A stretch of 64,000 bases of DNA from contig KB899087.1 of the NCBI GenBank assembly GCA_000378025.1, forward strand, positions 1 through 64,000, read 5' to 3'. Positions 1 through 13,000 of the stretch are shown here, in pieces; within the stretch, counting starts at the first letter, position 1; each line of letters opens with the position of its first letter. The DNA is from Xanthobacteraceae bacterium 501b. Lineage in GTDB: Bacteria > Pseudomonadota > Alphaproteobacteria > Rhizobiales > Xanthobacteraceae. The notes beneath the pieces are model-generated. The model was not told the DNA's origin. It saw only the letters and a program-made list of their open reading frames with translations, and searched no databases. A program made the position numbers and the translations under genes.

Positions 1-330
1 AGCATAGCCGGGGATATAGCAGCCCGCCCGCCACTGGCCGTCGGCCTCCACGAACAGGTTCTGCCCGGCGGCGAGGCCCGTCACCGCCAGCGGCATGGCG
101 GCTTCATCGCTGGCGAAGACGAGGGGATAATCGCGCCCGGCCAACGCGAACTCGCCCGCTACGACCGGGATCGCCGTTGCGCCGGCGGCGAAGCCGAACG
201 CCGGTCCGCGCCGGAGGCCGAGCCGGGCATGGTCCTGGAAGCGCAGCAGGCCCGGCGCGCGGTAGAACAGCGGCAGGGAAGCGGCAGGGACGGGTGAGGT
301 GGCTGAAGCGGTTTCGGTCGGGTTCGTCAC
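1..330 (-). CDS. SapC family protein, partial (N-terminal 110 residues)
   Basis: The gene runs off the left edge of the window, so only the N-terminus is visible. The frame opens at a GTG (330) preceded by an AAAGG about ten bases upstream and stays open to base 1. The translation contains LPLFYRAPGLLRF, then PLVFASDEAAMPLAVTGL, GQNLFVEADGQWRAGCYIP and PGYA, the pattern typical of SapC family proteins (named after the S-layer-associated SapC of Campylobacter; biochemical role poorly known). No signal peptide is visible. It is the third gene in a same-direction row after the giant autotransporter and the IalB-like gene, with a gap of 91 bases, so co-transcription is likely. I infer a link to surface-protein export only from this neighbourhood. 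Confidence 0.8.
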   Translation of the reverse strand, partial: MTNPTETASATSPVPAASLPLFYRAPGLLRFQDHARLGLRRGPAFGFAAGATAIPVVAGEFALAGRDYPLVFASDEAAMPLAVTGLAAGQNLFVEADGQWRAGCYIPGYA

Positions 331-421
331 GGCAGGTACCTTTCGCGGAGCGGGGCGGACGGCGGGCCTTGGAGGCGCGCGGTCCGCTTCGCGTGAAGAG
401 ACAGGCGGATCGGCGCGTGGC

Positions 422-976
422 CTACGGCTTAAGGCTGGCGTCGAGGGCTGCGGTGAAGCCCTTGAAGGAGAGCGGCAGCGTCACCGGGCGGCGGGCGCCG
501 TCCTCGAAGGAGAAGCTGCCGCCCTCGGTGGCGGCCTTCAGCGCCTGCAGCGTGGCGGCGTCCAGCTCGGCTTCGGCGAAGCAGCCCTGCGGGCAGCGGG
601 TGAAGGTGAGCTGCACCGGCTTGGCCTTCTCACCGAGCTGCACCTTCACCCCGGCCGGCAGCCAGACCCCGGCGGGCAGCTGCACCACCAGCCGCAGCGG
701 CGCCTTCGGGTCGGCCCGGCCGACCGCGACGCTGGCGATCAGCCCCTGCCCCTGCGCCTGGATGTTCTGCACCACCTCGCAGATCCGCCCAGTGTCGCCC
801 GCCACGCAGCGCACCACCCAGTCCTGATAGGTGGCGGTGGTGAGGCCGGGCCGCGCCGCGGCACCCGCCGCCGGCGCGGCCGGCTGCTGCGCCAAAGCCG
901 GGCCGGCGAGGCTGAGGCAGGACAGGCCGAGGCCCGCCAGGAGCGCCGCCAGTTTGAGGAAACGATGCGTCATCAT
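422..976 (-). CDS. Invasion-associated locus B (IalB) family protein
   Basis: A 184-residue secreted protein. Residues 1-29 form a signal peptide (hydrophobic LAALLAGLGLSCLSLAGPALA, cleavage near ALA-QQ), followed by a short Ala/Pro linker. The mature part carries the IalB signature: YQDWVVRC, a GRICEVVQ block, LPAGVWLPAGVKVQL and a FTRCPQGCFAEAEL segment with paired cysteines that could form disulfides. IalB was described in Bartonella as invasion-associated; most alphaproteobacterial homologues are periplasmic or outer-membrane proteins of unknown activity. It lies 59 bases downstream of the autotransporter stop and 91 bases upstream of the SapC-like gene, all on the minus strand, so it may help export or anchoring of the big surface protein (inference). 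A second ATG at codon 2 is an alternative start. Confidence 0.85.
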   Translation of the reverse strand: MMTHRFLKLAALLAGLGLSCLSLAGPALAQQPAAPAAGAAARPGLTTATYQDWVVRCVAGDTGRICEVVQNIQAQGQGLIASVAVGRADPKAPLRLVVQLPAGVWLPAGVKVQLGEKAKPVQLTFTRCPQGCFAEAELDAATLQALKAATEGGSFSFEDGARRPVTLPLSFKGFTAALDASLKP

Positions 977-1035
977 ACAACTCGGTCAGGTGTGGGTCGG
1001 GTGGGCGAGATCCGTGTGACCCCAGCGCGGTTGGC

Positions 1036-4000
1036 TCAGAACTTGAGAGAGAACTGCGCGCTGAAGGTGTTCTGGTTGGTCTGGTCGGCCAGTTGGCCGG
1101 CATAGTTGAGCTGCAGCTCGGCGCTGTCGGACAATTGGTAGCCCAGCCCGAGCCCGACCAGCGCCACATCCTGCGCGATCGGCACGCCCCGGATGGTGAA
1201 CGGGTTGGCCCCGCCAGTGGCGAACAGCATGTCGGCGGTTGAGGTCGTGTCGCCAAAGGCATGCTGCCAGCCCAAAGTCGCGCTGGTGGTGAGGGTGCGG
1301 CCTGCCACGGTGAAGCTGGTGGCCGCCCGCACGCCCAGCGTGGAGTAGAACGTGCCCTGCGAGGCCCCGTCGACCGCCAGCGCCGAGGCGAGCGTGCCGC
1401 TCTCGGTGAAGCTGTCGCCGGAGATGTGGACATAGGCGAGCCCGGCAAAGGGCTCGAAGGCATAGGCCCCCACCGACAGGTCGTAGCCGATCTCGCCGAA
1501 CAGCTGGGTGGTGCCCAGCGTGTAGTCGCCGTCATTGGCGCCGTAGAAGCCCGGGAACACCACCGAGCGCGACACCGAGATGTCGTGCCAGGTGTAGGAG
1601 GCGCCGCCGCGCAAAGCGAGCGCGTCGAACTGGGCGCCGGCATAGAGGCCGATGTCGTAATTATCCATCGTGCCCTGCGAGGAGCGGCCATCAATGTCGA
1701 ACGAGGTCCGGCTGTAGCCGCCGACCAGGCCAACCCGCAATTGGTCGAGCACCGCGACATCGATGCCGCCGAACACGCCGCCGACCGTGGTGTTGACGGA
1801 AGCGGCATTGCCATTGCCCGAGATATCGCCCCAGCCGCCGAAGCCTTCCGCCCACAGCGTCGGGGTGAAGCCCTGCGCCAGCTGGGCCGTGGCCGGCCCC
1901 GCCGCCTTGGCGGCATAGGACAGCGCGCCGGCGGACGGGGCGGTGAGCGATTGGCGCAGCCGGCTGCCGACCGCGTCGCGCAGATAGATCGACTGCTGCT
2001 GGATCACCGTCTGCGCCGAGGCATAGGCCTCGCCCGAAAGCTGGTCCAGCGCCGGCGCAACCGCCGATTCCGGCAGCGCGAAGATCGCCTCATAGACGGC
2101 GTTGCCCGTGCCCAGCGCCTGCGCCGATACCGCCACGTTCGCCTGGTTCGGCGTGTGGGCATAGTCGACGAAGTTGAACCCGTTATAGACCAGCGTCAGA
2201 TAGACGTTCTGCGCGTCATAGGTCAGTTCCGGCGCCAGGAAGGCGAAGTCCGACGTGACCGAGCCGAAGGTGCCGGTCACCGTGCTTGACGTGGACAGAA
2301 TGGTGATCGTGCTCGTCGAGGGGTAGCGCCCCGAAGTCGCCAGCACCTCGACGCTCGCCTGCGCGGACAGCGTCACCGCCCCGGTGGCAGTGATCAGGTC
2401 GTGCCCGCCGGCCGCCGTCACGTCCACCTGGTAGACCGCGCCGGCATTGAACGTGACGGGTCCGTTCACCGTCAGGGTTCCCGGCGAAGTGCCCGGCCCG
2501 ACAATGCCGCCCTCATTGACGATCAGCCCGCCAATGCTCGCCGTGCCGCCGAGCACGCCGCCCTCATTGACGGTGAAGGTCGAGGCGGTGCTCGACCCGG
2601 AGGCGAGTTGCACCGTGCTCTCATCCACCGTCACCGCCCCGGTATAGGGCGCGGAGAACAGCACCGTGCCGCCGCCGGTGAAGGTCACTTCGCCGCTGCC
2701 GGTGATCGCCCCGGTGAAGGCGTAGGTGTCGGAGCGGTTGAACACCAGGCTGGCATTGTTGACCACGTCGCCGGCAATGGAGCCGGTGGTGCCGCCATCG
2801 CCGATCTGCAGCGTGCCGGCCGAGATGGTCGTCACCCCGGCATAGGTGTTGGTCCCGGTCAGGATCAGCAGGCCGTCGCCGGTCTTGGTCAGCCCCGCCG
2901 TGCCCGAGATCACCCCCGACAGCGTCAGCCCCTGCGCGGAATCCACCTCGATCGTGCCCGCGCTCGAGCTCGGCCGGGCCAGCGGGTTGGGCACGCCCAG
3001 CACCACCGCCCCGCCATAGCTGAAGCTGCTGCTGGCGCGCAGCGTGCCATAGGTACCCACGATGAGGCCGCCGCTGCCCAGCGCGCTGGCCGCGTCCACC
3101 CGCAGCGTGCCGGCCTCGATGGTGATGCCGCCGGTGGAGGTGTTGACCCCCGTCAGATACAGCGTGCCCTCGCCCGCCTGCACCAGCGCGCCGCTGCCGG
3201 AGATCGCCCCCGCCATCGTCGCGTCGTCGTCGCGGTCGAACGCCAGCACGGCGTTATTGACCACATCGCCGAGGATCGACCCCGTGCTGCCGCCATCGCC
3301 GATCTGCAGCGTGCCGCCTGAGATGGTGGTGCCGCCGGTGTAGGTGTTGGTGCCGGTCAGGACCAGCGTGCCGTAATCGGCCTTCTCCAGCCCGTTCGTG
3401 CCGGTGAGAACCGAGGCGATGGTGGCCACGCTCGACGCCCCGGCCTCGGTGCCGTCGCCGACCCGGATCACCGGCGCCTCGCCGGCGAGCAGGAGAGCGC
3501 CGCCGCTCACCACATAGCCGGTCTCGACGAATTGCAGGCCGGTCGCCGACACCTGGCCATCGGTATTGTCCACCGTTACCGTACCGGGCGAGCCCTGGAA
3601 CACCGCAAACGCGCCGTTCCAGCCCTGCGGAATGGTGCCGCTGGCATTGATCCAGTTGGTCTGCGACCCCGCCGTCCACGTCCCGGTGCCGCCGAGCACG
3701 GTCTGCGTCGCCGTCGTGTTGGCGCCGTTCCAGAACAGGATCGGCGTGTCGACGCCTTCCACCAGCAGGTTCACCTGGTTGGCGATCGAGGTCTGGACCC
3801 CGCCCAGCAGCCCGCCGGTGAGCGGGCTCACCTCCATGCCATTGTCGGTCAGCGCGCCGGTATAGTTGATGATGCGGTAGACGCCGACGCCGAAGCCGGC
3901 CGTCTGCGTCACCTTCAGCGTGCCGTCCAGCGTCACGTCGCCATTGACCGTGAACACCGTGTCCTCCGAGGGCGCGCCCAGGCTCACGCTCACAGTGGCC

Positions 4001-7000
4001 GCCGCGGCCAGGTCGAGCCCGCCCATGGTCAGGCCCGCTCCCGGCCCACCCGCCAGCGTGCCGCCATCGAGCACATGCACCGTCTTGGCGATGCTGCCGG
4101 TGCCCGACAGCGTGGCGAGGTTCTGCACATAGACGTCGCCATCCAGGCTGCCGGTCACCGCGAGGCCGCCGCCCGACACCGTGGTGTCGCCCGTATAGGT
4201 GTTGTCCCCGGCCAGCGTCAGCGTGCCGGTGCCCGACTTGGTCAGCCCGCCCGTGCCGCTGATCACCCCGTCAAAGCTGGTGCTGCTGTTGTCGCCGCCG
4301 GTGGCGAGGTTCGCCCCCTCGAGGACCAGCGCGCCGGAACCGGCGATCGAGCCGACCGTCTCGGTGGCGCCGCTCGGGCGCAGGATCAGCTGCGCCCCCA
4401 TGGCCACGCTCACCGCGCTGGCGTCGCCCAGCGCCTGCCCACCCTCGGCGATGAGGATGCCCTCGTCGACCTTTGTCGCGCCGCTGGCGCTATTGGTGCC
4501 GCTGATGATGAGCGTGCCGGTGCCGGTCTTGGCCAGGTCGCCGAGGCCGGTGATCGCCCCGGTCAGGGTCAGCGTCTTGCTGTCGTCCACCTCGAAGGTG
4601 CCGCCGCCGACGCCGGCCGCCGGCGTGAGCGAGACCGCGCTGGCATAAATGAAGGTCTCGCTCGCGCGCAGCGTGCCCGAACCTTCCAGCGCCAGCGGGC
4701 CGCTGCCCAGCGCCGCCGCCGCGGAGACCTGCACCGTGCCGCCTGAAATGGTGGTGCCGCCGCTATGGGTGCTCGTGCCGGTCAGCGTCAGCGTGCCCGC
4801 GCCGGTCTTGCTGAGGCAGCCCGTGCCCGAGACCGCGCCCGAGAAGGTCGAGCTGGTGCCGTCGCCGCCGGTGATCAGGCAATAGGCGCCGAGGGCGACA
4901 TCGCCCCCGCCGGCCAGCGAGCCCACCGTCTCGTTCGCGTCGGTCAGGGTCAGCGCCGCCCCGCTGGCCACCGTCAGCCGCGCCGTGTTCGACAGCGAGG
5001 CGCCGCCGCTGATCTCCAGCGTGCCCGCCGCCACAGTGGTGGCACCGCTATAGGTGTTGCCGCCAATCGCCAACGTGCCGCTGCCCGACTTGGTCAGCGC
5101 CCCCGTCCCGCCAATGCCGCCGGTCAGCGTCAGCGTCTTGCTGTCGTCCACAGTGAACGTGCCACCGCCCGCGCCACCAGCTTCGGCCAAAGAAATGGCG
5201 GTCGAGAGGGTGAGACTCTCGCTTGCCCGCAGCGTCGCAGCGCCCTCAAGCGCGAGCGTTCCGCTACCCAGCGCGCCCGAGGTTGAAAGCTGGATCTCGC
5301 CTGCCTCCACCCTCACATCGGCGGTGCTGCCGGTACCGGCGAGCGTAAGCGTGCCCGCTCCAGTCTTCACGAGGCAGCCGCCCGTGACGGCGCCGGAATA
5401 GCTGGTCGAGCTGCCGTCTCCTCCCGCGGTGAGGCAGTGGCCGTTCAGGGCCACATTTCCGCCCCCCGCAAGCGATCCGACCGTTTCATCGGCATCGCTC
5501 AGCACAAGCTGCGCGCCCGCCACCACTGTCAACGCCGCGGAATCCGACAGAGATGCCCCCCCACCGACGGTTAGCGTGCCGCCCGCCACCGTCGTCGCAC
5601 CCGCAAAGCTATTGGCACCGGTCAGCGTCAAGGTACCGGTGCCGGTCTTGGTCAGACCGCCCGCGCCGCTGATGATTCCGGAGAAGAGGGTGCCGGAATT
5701 GTCCCCACCCGTCTCTAGGTTGGCCCCATTGAGCACCAGCGATCCGCCGCCCGCGATGGAGCCGACCTTCTCCATCACGCTTGTCGGGCGCAGGATCAGC
5801 TGGGCGCCGGCCGCAACCGTCACCGCGCTCATATCGCCGATAGCGCTCCCACCCTGGGCGATCAGCGTGCCTGCTGCGACGTTTGTCGTTCCCGAGGCAC
5901 TGTTCGTGCCCTGGATCAGCAGCGTGCCAACGCCGGATTTTGTCAGGCTCCCCGCGCCCGAAACATTGCCCGTGAGCGTCAGTTGCCGGGTGTCATCGAC
6001 GAGGAAAGTGCCGCCACCGGTACCCGCCACCTGGTTGAGGACCACATCGTCATGAATGGTGAAGCTTGCACTCGCCTGTACCGTTCCTGTCCCGGCGACC
6101 GTGAGCGTGCCGGTGCCGAGCGAGCCGCCTTCGGCGATCCGCACCGTGCCGCCGGATACGTTGGTGCCCCCGGAATAGGTGTTGAGGCCCGCCAGGGTCA
6201 ACACACCGGCACCGCTTTTCCCGAGGCCGCCGGTACCCTCGATCTCACCGGAAAAGAGGCTGTCCGCCGCACCGCTGACGGTCAGGCGATAGGCGTTGAG
6301 GCTCACGCGGCCGGCGCCGTCCAGCCCGCCAATGGTTTCGTCGCCATTGGCAAGCTCGAGGCGCGCGCCGGCCGCAATCGTCGTGGACGCCGTATCCGAA
6401 AGCGACGTGCCGCCGCTGATCCGGAGAAGGCCAGTCTTCACGGTCGTCGTTCCGGCAAAGCTGTTCGTGCCCGTGAGTTCAAGCGTTCCTGCGCCCGATT
6501 TCACGAGGGCGCCGGAGCCGGAGATGTCTCCCCCGAACGTCAGCGTGTCCTGCCGGTCGAAGGCGAGCGTGCCATTATTGACGACATCGCCGAGGATCGA
6601 CCCGGTGGTGCCGCCATTGCCGATCTGTAAGGTACCCTGGGTGATCGTCGTGCCACCGGAATAGGTATTCGTGCCGGTCAGAACGAGCGTGCCAAGGTCG
6701 GTCTTTTCCATCCCCGTCTCGCCCTGCAGCACGGAGGCGATGGTGGCGACGAAGCTAGCCCCGCCCTGCGTGCCGTCGCCGACGCGGATCTGCGTCTGGC
6801 CGGAGCCGTAATTGAGGGTGATGGCTCCATCCACCACCTGATATCCGTCCACCATGAACTGCATCGCGGTGACCGACACCGTGCCGTCGACGCTCACAAG
6901 GCCCGAGGAGCCCGCGAAGATCGCCTGCACACCGGTCCATGGCACGGATTGGTTCAACTGGCGCGTCAGCCAGTTGGTGGAGGTGACGTCGTCGGCCCAG

Positions 7001-10000
7001 GTCCCCGCGCCGCCGGTGATGGTGCGGTCGGGATCGGGCGCGGTGGTCGTGCCGTTCCAATAGAGGAACGACCCATCCATCACCGCAAGGTTCACCTGTC
7101 CCGGAGTTTCCTGGATCTCGTAAGAGAAATTCGTCGGCGTGGAGCCCAGCACCAGACCGGTATTGGCGGCGAGGGTCGAATAGTCGAGGATGCGATAGAC
7201 GCCGAGCGCCATCGCGCCACCATTCGTGACATCAAGCACCCCGCCGAGCGTGACCGTCTCGGCCGAGATCACGGCATTGCCGTTATCTGACCCGAGCACA
7301 ACCGACAGATGGGCGCCCCTCTGCAGGGTTAGCGCCGTCATCGAGAGCCCATAAGTACCCGCGGAACCTGTGGGCGCGGCCCGCAGCGTGCCTCCCGATT
7401 CCACCGTGACCGTGCCGGAAATGCTGCCGCCCGACGCGCCGCTGATCTCGCCGGTGAGAGTCGCTCCGCTCTTGACGGTGACATTGCTCACCAGCGACAC
7501 GCCATCGAGGATCGCGAGCGTGCCGGCGGACACGGTGGTGCCGCCACCCGCGCTGTTCGCCCCCGACAGGAACAAGGTGCCGGTTCCCCGCTGGACCAGT
7601 GCCCCGGCACCGGTAATCGGCCCACCCGCGAGCACGGCATCGTTTCTATCGAAGACAAGAGTGCCGCCATTCAGTGCGACAGCGCCGGCAATGGCGCCAT
7701 TGGTTGTGCCGTCTCCGACCACGAGAGTTCCGGAGGAGACGGTCGTACCCCCGGAATAGCTGTTCGTACCGGTGAGCGTGAGAGTTCCAGCTCCTTCCTT
7801 CAAGACCGAACCTGTCCCCGAGATGACGCTCGCGAATGCGACGTCATCGGAGCGGTTGAAAGACAGGATGCCTGCCGTACCCACTGTTCCGCCGTCCGTC
7901 ACCACGCTTCCGGAATCGAACCAGCCGGCAGCAAGGCCCGCGCCAACCTGAAGCGTGCTGCCTCCGCTCACGATCACGCTGCCGGTGAAGCTGCTATCGC
8001 CGGTAACAATGACGGTTCCTCCGCCGCGCACGCTGACGGTCCCGCTGCCGCTGATGGCCCCGGCATAGGTCGCGCTATTGGAGCGGTCGAAGGCAAGATC
8101 GCCGCCCGAGAGAGCGACATCGCCGGCGATCATGCCAGCCGTTCCGCTGCCGATGGCGAGAATGCCGCCAGTGACGGCTGTCAGGCCCTGATAGGTCTGA
8201 TTCGCGCTCAGGATGAGGGTGCCCGCGCCCGCTTTGGTCAAGGTGCCGGAGCCGGATATGACACCCGCATAGGTATCGATGTTCGCTGCGGCGTTGGTCA
8301 AGATCAGGGTGGCTTCGTTGGCGACATCGCCGAGGAGAGAGGCGGCGCCGGTGCCGTCGCCGATCTGCAGCGTTCCTCCGTCAATCGTCGTCCCGCCCGT
8401 CCAGCCATTCGTGCCGGAGAGCACAAGCGTGCCGGTGCCCCGCTTTGCAAGACGTCCTGCACCGGTGATGGCGGAGGAAGAAGTGACGGTCCCGTTCGTG
8501 TCAAACACGAGCGCGCCTGCATTCGAGACGGCGCCCATGACGCCGGCCGTCACGGAATCCAGCCCATTGGAGAGGCCGTTGCCGATCTGGAGCGTGGCGC
8601 CCGCCTCGATCGTGGTGCCGCCGGTCCAGCTGTTCGCACCCACCAGGGTCAGCGTCGCCGCGCCCCGCGCTATCAGGCTTCCCGCGCCGCTCAGGACGCC
8701 GCCATAGGTGAAGTCGCTCGACTGATCGAAGACGAGCACCCCGGCATTCGCGATATGGCCCATCACGCCCGCCGCGGACGTGTCGACGCCCATGGCGGTG
8801 CCATTGCCGATCTGCAACGTACTCGTGCTGCCGATGGTCGTTCCGCCGGTCCAACGGTTAGCGCCGGTTAGGACAAGGGTACCCGCGCCCCGATGCTCGA
8901 CCTGACCCGTGCCGGAGATGGCGCCCGCATAGGTCTGTGTGCCGGAGCGATTGAAGGAGACTGTTCCCGCCACCCCGGCATCGCTGGTGACGATATTTCC
9001 GACGACGGAACCGTCGGAACCGCCCAGGACGAGCCCTCCACCCCCCGCAATCACCGTGTCGCCTGCATAGGTGTTGGCGTTGGTGAAGGTGACGGTGCCG
9101 TCGCCGAGCAGTCTTACGCTGCCTTGGCCGGAGATCACGTTCTGATAGCTGTAGACTGTATCGGGGCGGTTGAAGGCGAGGACCGCCCCCGCGGCGACGC
9201 TGATGTCGCCGGTACGGCTTCCCTTGCCCGCGCTCGTGCCATCTCCCAGCTGGAGGGTGCCGGCCGTGACCGTGACCATCCCGCCCACGCTTATGTCGCC
9301 CACAAGCGTCAGTGTACCGGTACCGCGCTTTTCCACCGAACCGATGCCGGAAATATCCCCGCTCTGCGTCGTGCTCCCGACGAGATTGAACACCAGCGCC
9401 GCATTGTTCAAGACGTCCCCGGCAATGCCGGCATTGGTGGACACGCCGTCACCAATCTGCAGCGTACCGCCGGACACTTTGGTGCCACCCGTATAGGTGC
9501 TGGCATTGGTCAGAGTTAGAGTGCCCGCGCCGGTCTTGGTCAGGCTTCCCCCACCGCTGACGATTCCGGTCAGGGTGAAAGCGTCGGGTTGATTGAAGAT
9601 CAGCGCACCGTCATTCGTGACGTTGCCCATCACACCCGCCGTGTCGACAACACCGTTAAGGATGCCGTCGCCGACCTGAAGGATCGAATACTGGTCGATG
9701 ATGGTGCTGCCCGACCATGTATTGGCGCCGGTGAGGGTCACCTTCACTTCCGCACCCGAAGCTCCACCCATCTGATGCAGGAAACCGGTGCCCGAAACGA
9801 CGTTCGCGAAGACTTCGTTTGCATTGTGATTAATGGCGAGGCGGCCAGCCATGCCGAGATAGCTGGTGCTCACATTGCCGACGATGCGTCCTGCCATCGA
9901 GGTGCCGTCACCCAGTTGCAGCGTCGCGTTGGATATATATGAGCCAAGGCCGGGGTCGATCGTGCCGAGCACGGTCGTCACGCTAGCCGCGATGGATGCG

Positions 10001-13000
10001 CCGCCGACGCCGAACTGGCCGCCCGCGCCGTTATGCGTAACGTTTCCAGAGTAGGTGTAGGCGTTCAAGCGGTTGAACGCGAAGTCACCGCCGTTGATAA
10101 GGACGTCTCCGGTCAGCGAGGCGGTAGTATTGAAGCCGACGATGAGGAGGCCGGCATTGATCTCGATGCCGCCGGACTGGTCGATGGCGCCGTACAGCGC
10201 GACATAGCGCCCGGTGCCGTTCTTGACGATCTTTCCGTTGCCCGAGACGTCGCTAGAGAGTTCGTAGGCGATCCCCGGCTCGGCACCGATATCGAACTCA
10301 AGTGTCCCGGAATTCACGATGTTGACCCCGGCAACGCCGGAGGCGTGAAGCGAACCGCCGGTGACTTCCAGCGTGCTGCCCGCCGCGATCGAGATGGCCG
10401 CCGCGTTGGCCGACAGCGTGGAGTTGCCGCTCAAAGACAGCGTGCCCCCACCCTCCACGGTAAGCCGCCCGCCGGAAATAGCGCCGCCATAGGCGAGTGT
10501 TCCGGTCCGGTTGAAGGCGAGCACGCCACCAGTGTTTGCGACGTCTCCCGTGCCGAAGGCGCCAGTGCTTCCACCGCTGCCGACCTGGAGAACGCCGTTC
10601 GTGTTGGTCGTTCCGCCGGAATATGTGTTGTCCGCGGTCAGAACCAGCGTCCCCGTTCCGGCGTGCCTCACGGCCCCGTCGCCGGAGATCAGACCCGTGA
10701 AGGTGTAGCTTCCCGGCAGGTTGAAGGTGAGGACGGTGTTCAGCCCGGTCGTGACGGTCGAGGCGGAGAGGGATCCGGTGGTGCCGTTGCCGATCTGGAG
10801 GCTGGCGCCATCCAGCACCACTTGGCCGACAGCTATGGCGCCAGTGAGAGTCGTGGTGACGGCGGAGGCGGTGGTCTTGGTGAGGCTGAGGGTTCCGGCA
10901 CCGGAGATGGCGTTCGAGAAGGTGGTTGAGGCGTTCGCCGAAAGGTCGAGCGTCCCGCTCGAATAGACGGTGACCGCGCCGGTATAGCTGGCATTGGAGA
11001 TCGACAGCGTTCCGGCGAACACAGAGGTGGCGCCGCCATAGGTGTTGGCGCCGGTGAGGCTCAAGGTGCCGGCGCCGTACTTGGCCAAGGTGCCGGTACC
11101 CGAGATCACGTCGCCGAAGGTGATCTGAGTCGCGTCCACGATGTTGAACGCCACGGCCGCATTGTTGACGATGCCGCCGCCGCCGGGCGCTCCGTTGCTG
11201 ATTCCGTTGCCGAACTGCAGTATGCCGGCCGAGATCGTGGTTCCGCCGGCATAGCCGTTCTGACCGCTGAGAATGAGCGTTCCGTCACCGGTTTTCTGGA
11301 GTCCGGTCGCGCCGATCAGCGCAGCGCCGATGGTGGCGGTCATGCCGGCGTTGACGCCGATGCGGGTCTGGCCGCTGAGCGCTGCGAGGGTGATGGCGTC
11401 GCCCGAGACCATATAGCCGGTGGAGCGGAACAGCATTCCCTGGGTGGCGATCGCGCCGGCCGTGCCGTCGACCACCACTTCGTCATTGCCGGTGCCCCCG
11501 GCGAAAATGGCCAGGCCGCCTTTCCACGGGTCGGCGGACGTGCCGCTGCTTTCGGTCCAGTTGGTGGCGGTCGGGCGCGCGGTCCACACGCCGGTCCCCC
11601 CGATGATCCCGCCGCCCGCCGAAGTCCCATTCCAGAACTGTCCGGCGACTACCAAGAGGTTCACCTGACCGGCGGTCGAGGTGTCGATGGTGAAGAGGGA
11701 ATCCTCCGGCGCGGTTCCGATCGTCATGCCCGGCGTGCCGGAAAGCACCGCATACTCGATGAGCAGATAGGTGCCGGACGTGAAGCCCGCCGCCGTGGTG
11801 ATGTCGAGTGTCCCGTTGAGGGTCAGCGTTCCGGCGGTTATCGCCGCTGTCAGCGTCGGGGCGCCCAAGGTCATGTCGAGCGTCGCGCCCGCCTGGAAAT
11901 CCAGGCTCCCGGATGCGGTCAGCAGGCTGACGCCTGACAGCGCCTGGACCGTACCGCCGGCCTCAACCGTTACCGCGCCGGAGACCGTCGAGGTGCTGGC
12001 GCCGGTCATGTCCACGGCGAAGGTGCCGCCGGAAGCAACCGAGAGGTCGCCTGCCAGGCTGCCGTTCACGCCGGCATCGCCAAGACGCAGCGTGCCCGAC
12101 GACACTGTTGTCGTCCCCGTATAGGCTTGGGCGCCGGTGAGGATGAGGATGCCGCTGCCGGCCTGTTCCACGGTGCCTGAGCCGGAAATCGCGCCGTCAT
12201 AGGAAATGGTGTTCGAGCGGTTGAATATGAGCGCCGCATTGTTCTGGATCGCAGCGCTGTCAACCGAGCCTGTATTCCCGCCCGCGCCTATGCGCAGCGT
12301 TCCAGCGGCGATGATCGTGTCGCCGGTATAGCTGTTACCGGCGGAGAGAATCCAGGTGCCGGCACCCTGCTTCGTCACCGTTCCGGTGCCCGTCGCGATG
12401 TCGGCGGAAATGGTACCGGTGCCGGAGCCGAGCAGGGTGAGGTTCTTACCCGAGCCGGTAATGCCGCCGGAAAGCGTCAGAGCAGCGGTGGCCGACACGG
12501 GGCCGACACCGATCGTGGCGTTTTCCGTCAGCGTGATCGCACCCGCATAGCTCGTGTTCGCGCCGTCGGCGCGCAACGCGCCTGCGTCGCCGATCCCCGC
12601 TAGCGACAGAGCCTCGGCGCCGACAGCGACGTTCGGGCCGAGGATCAGCGCGCCGCCCGAATTGACGATCGTCCCGCTGGACGTCGACCCGAGAGCGCCG
12701 GAATGGGCGACGTAGAGCATTCCGGAATTGATCGTCGTCAGTCCCGAATAGTCGTTCGCCGCGTCAAACTCCCATTGCAGCCCGCTCACCGTCACCGATC
12801 CGGTGCCAAGAGACAGCGATCGCGTGAAGATGCCGGCCCCGCCCCCGCTGCCCCCGAGCGAGAGATCGACGTTCGTCCCGCTGACCGCTCCGGTGAGGAC
12901 AAGGCTTGTGCCGGCCTGGATGCTGATCAGGGTATTCCCGGCGAGTGTGATCGCCCCGCCGAAGCGGCTGACGCCCGTTCCGCTGGTGGTCAGGGCCCCA

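Noticed and set aside
630-1916. 428-codon minus-strand frame overlapping the IalB gene and the barrel region
   Set aside because: Its translation is low-complexity Arg/Pro/Ser. It overlaps two well-supported genes in other frames.
1261-5286. Long plus-strand frames opposite the autotransporter gene
   Set aside because: They are antisense shadows of a GC-rich repetitive gene, rich in Arg, Ala and Gly, with no domains. The minus-strand frame is continuous for 15 kb with clear motifs.
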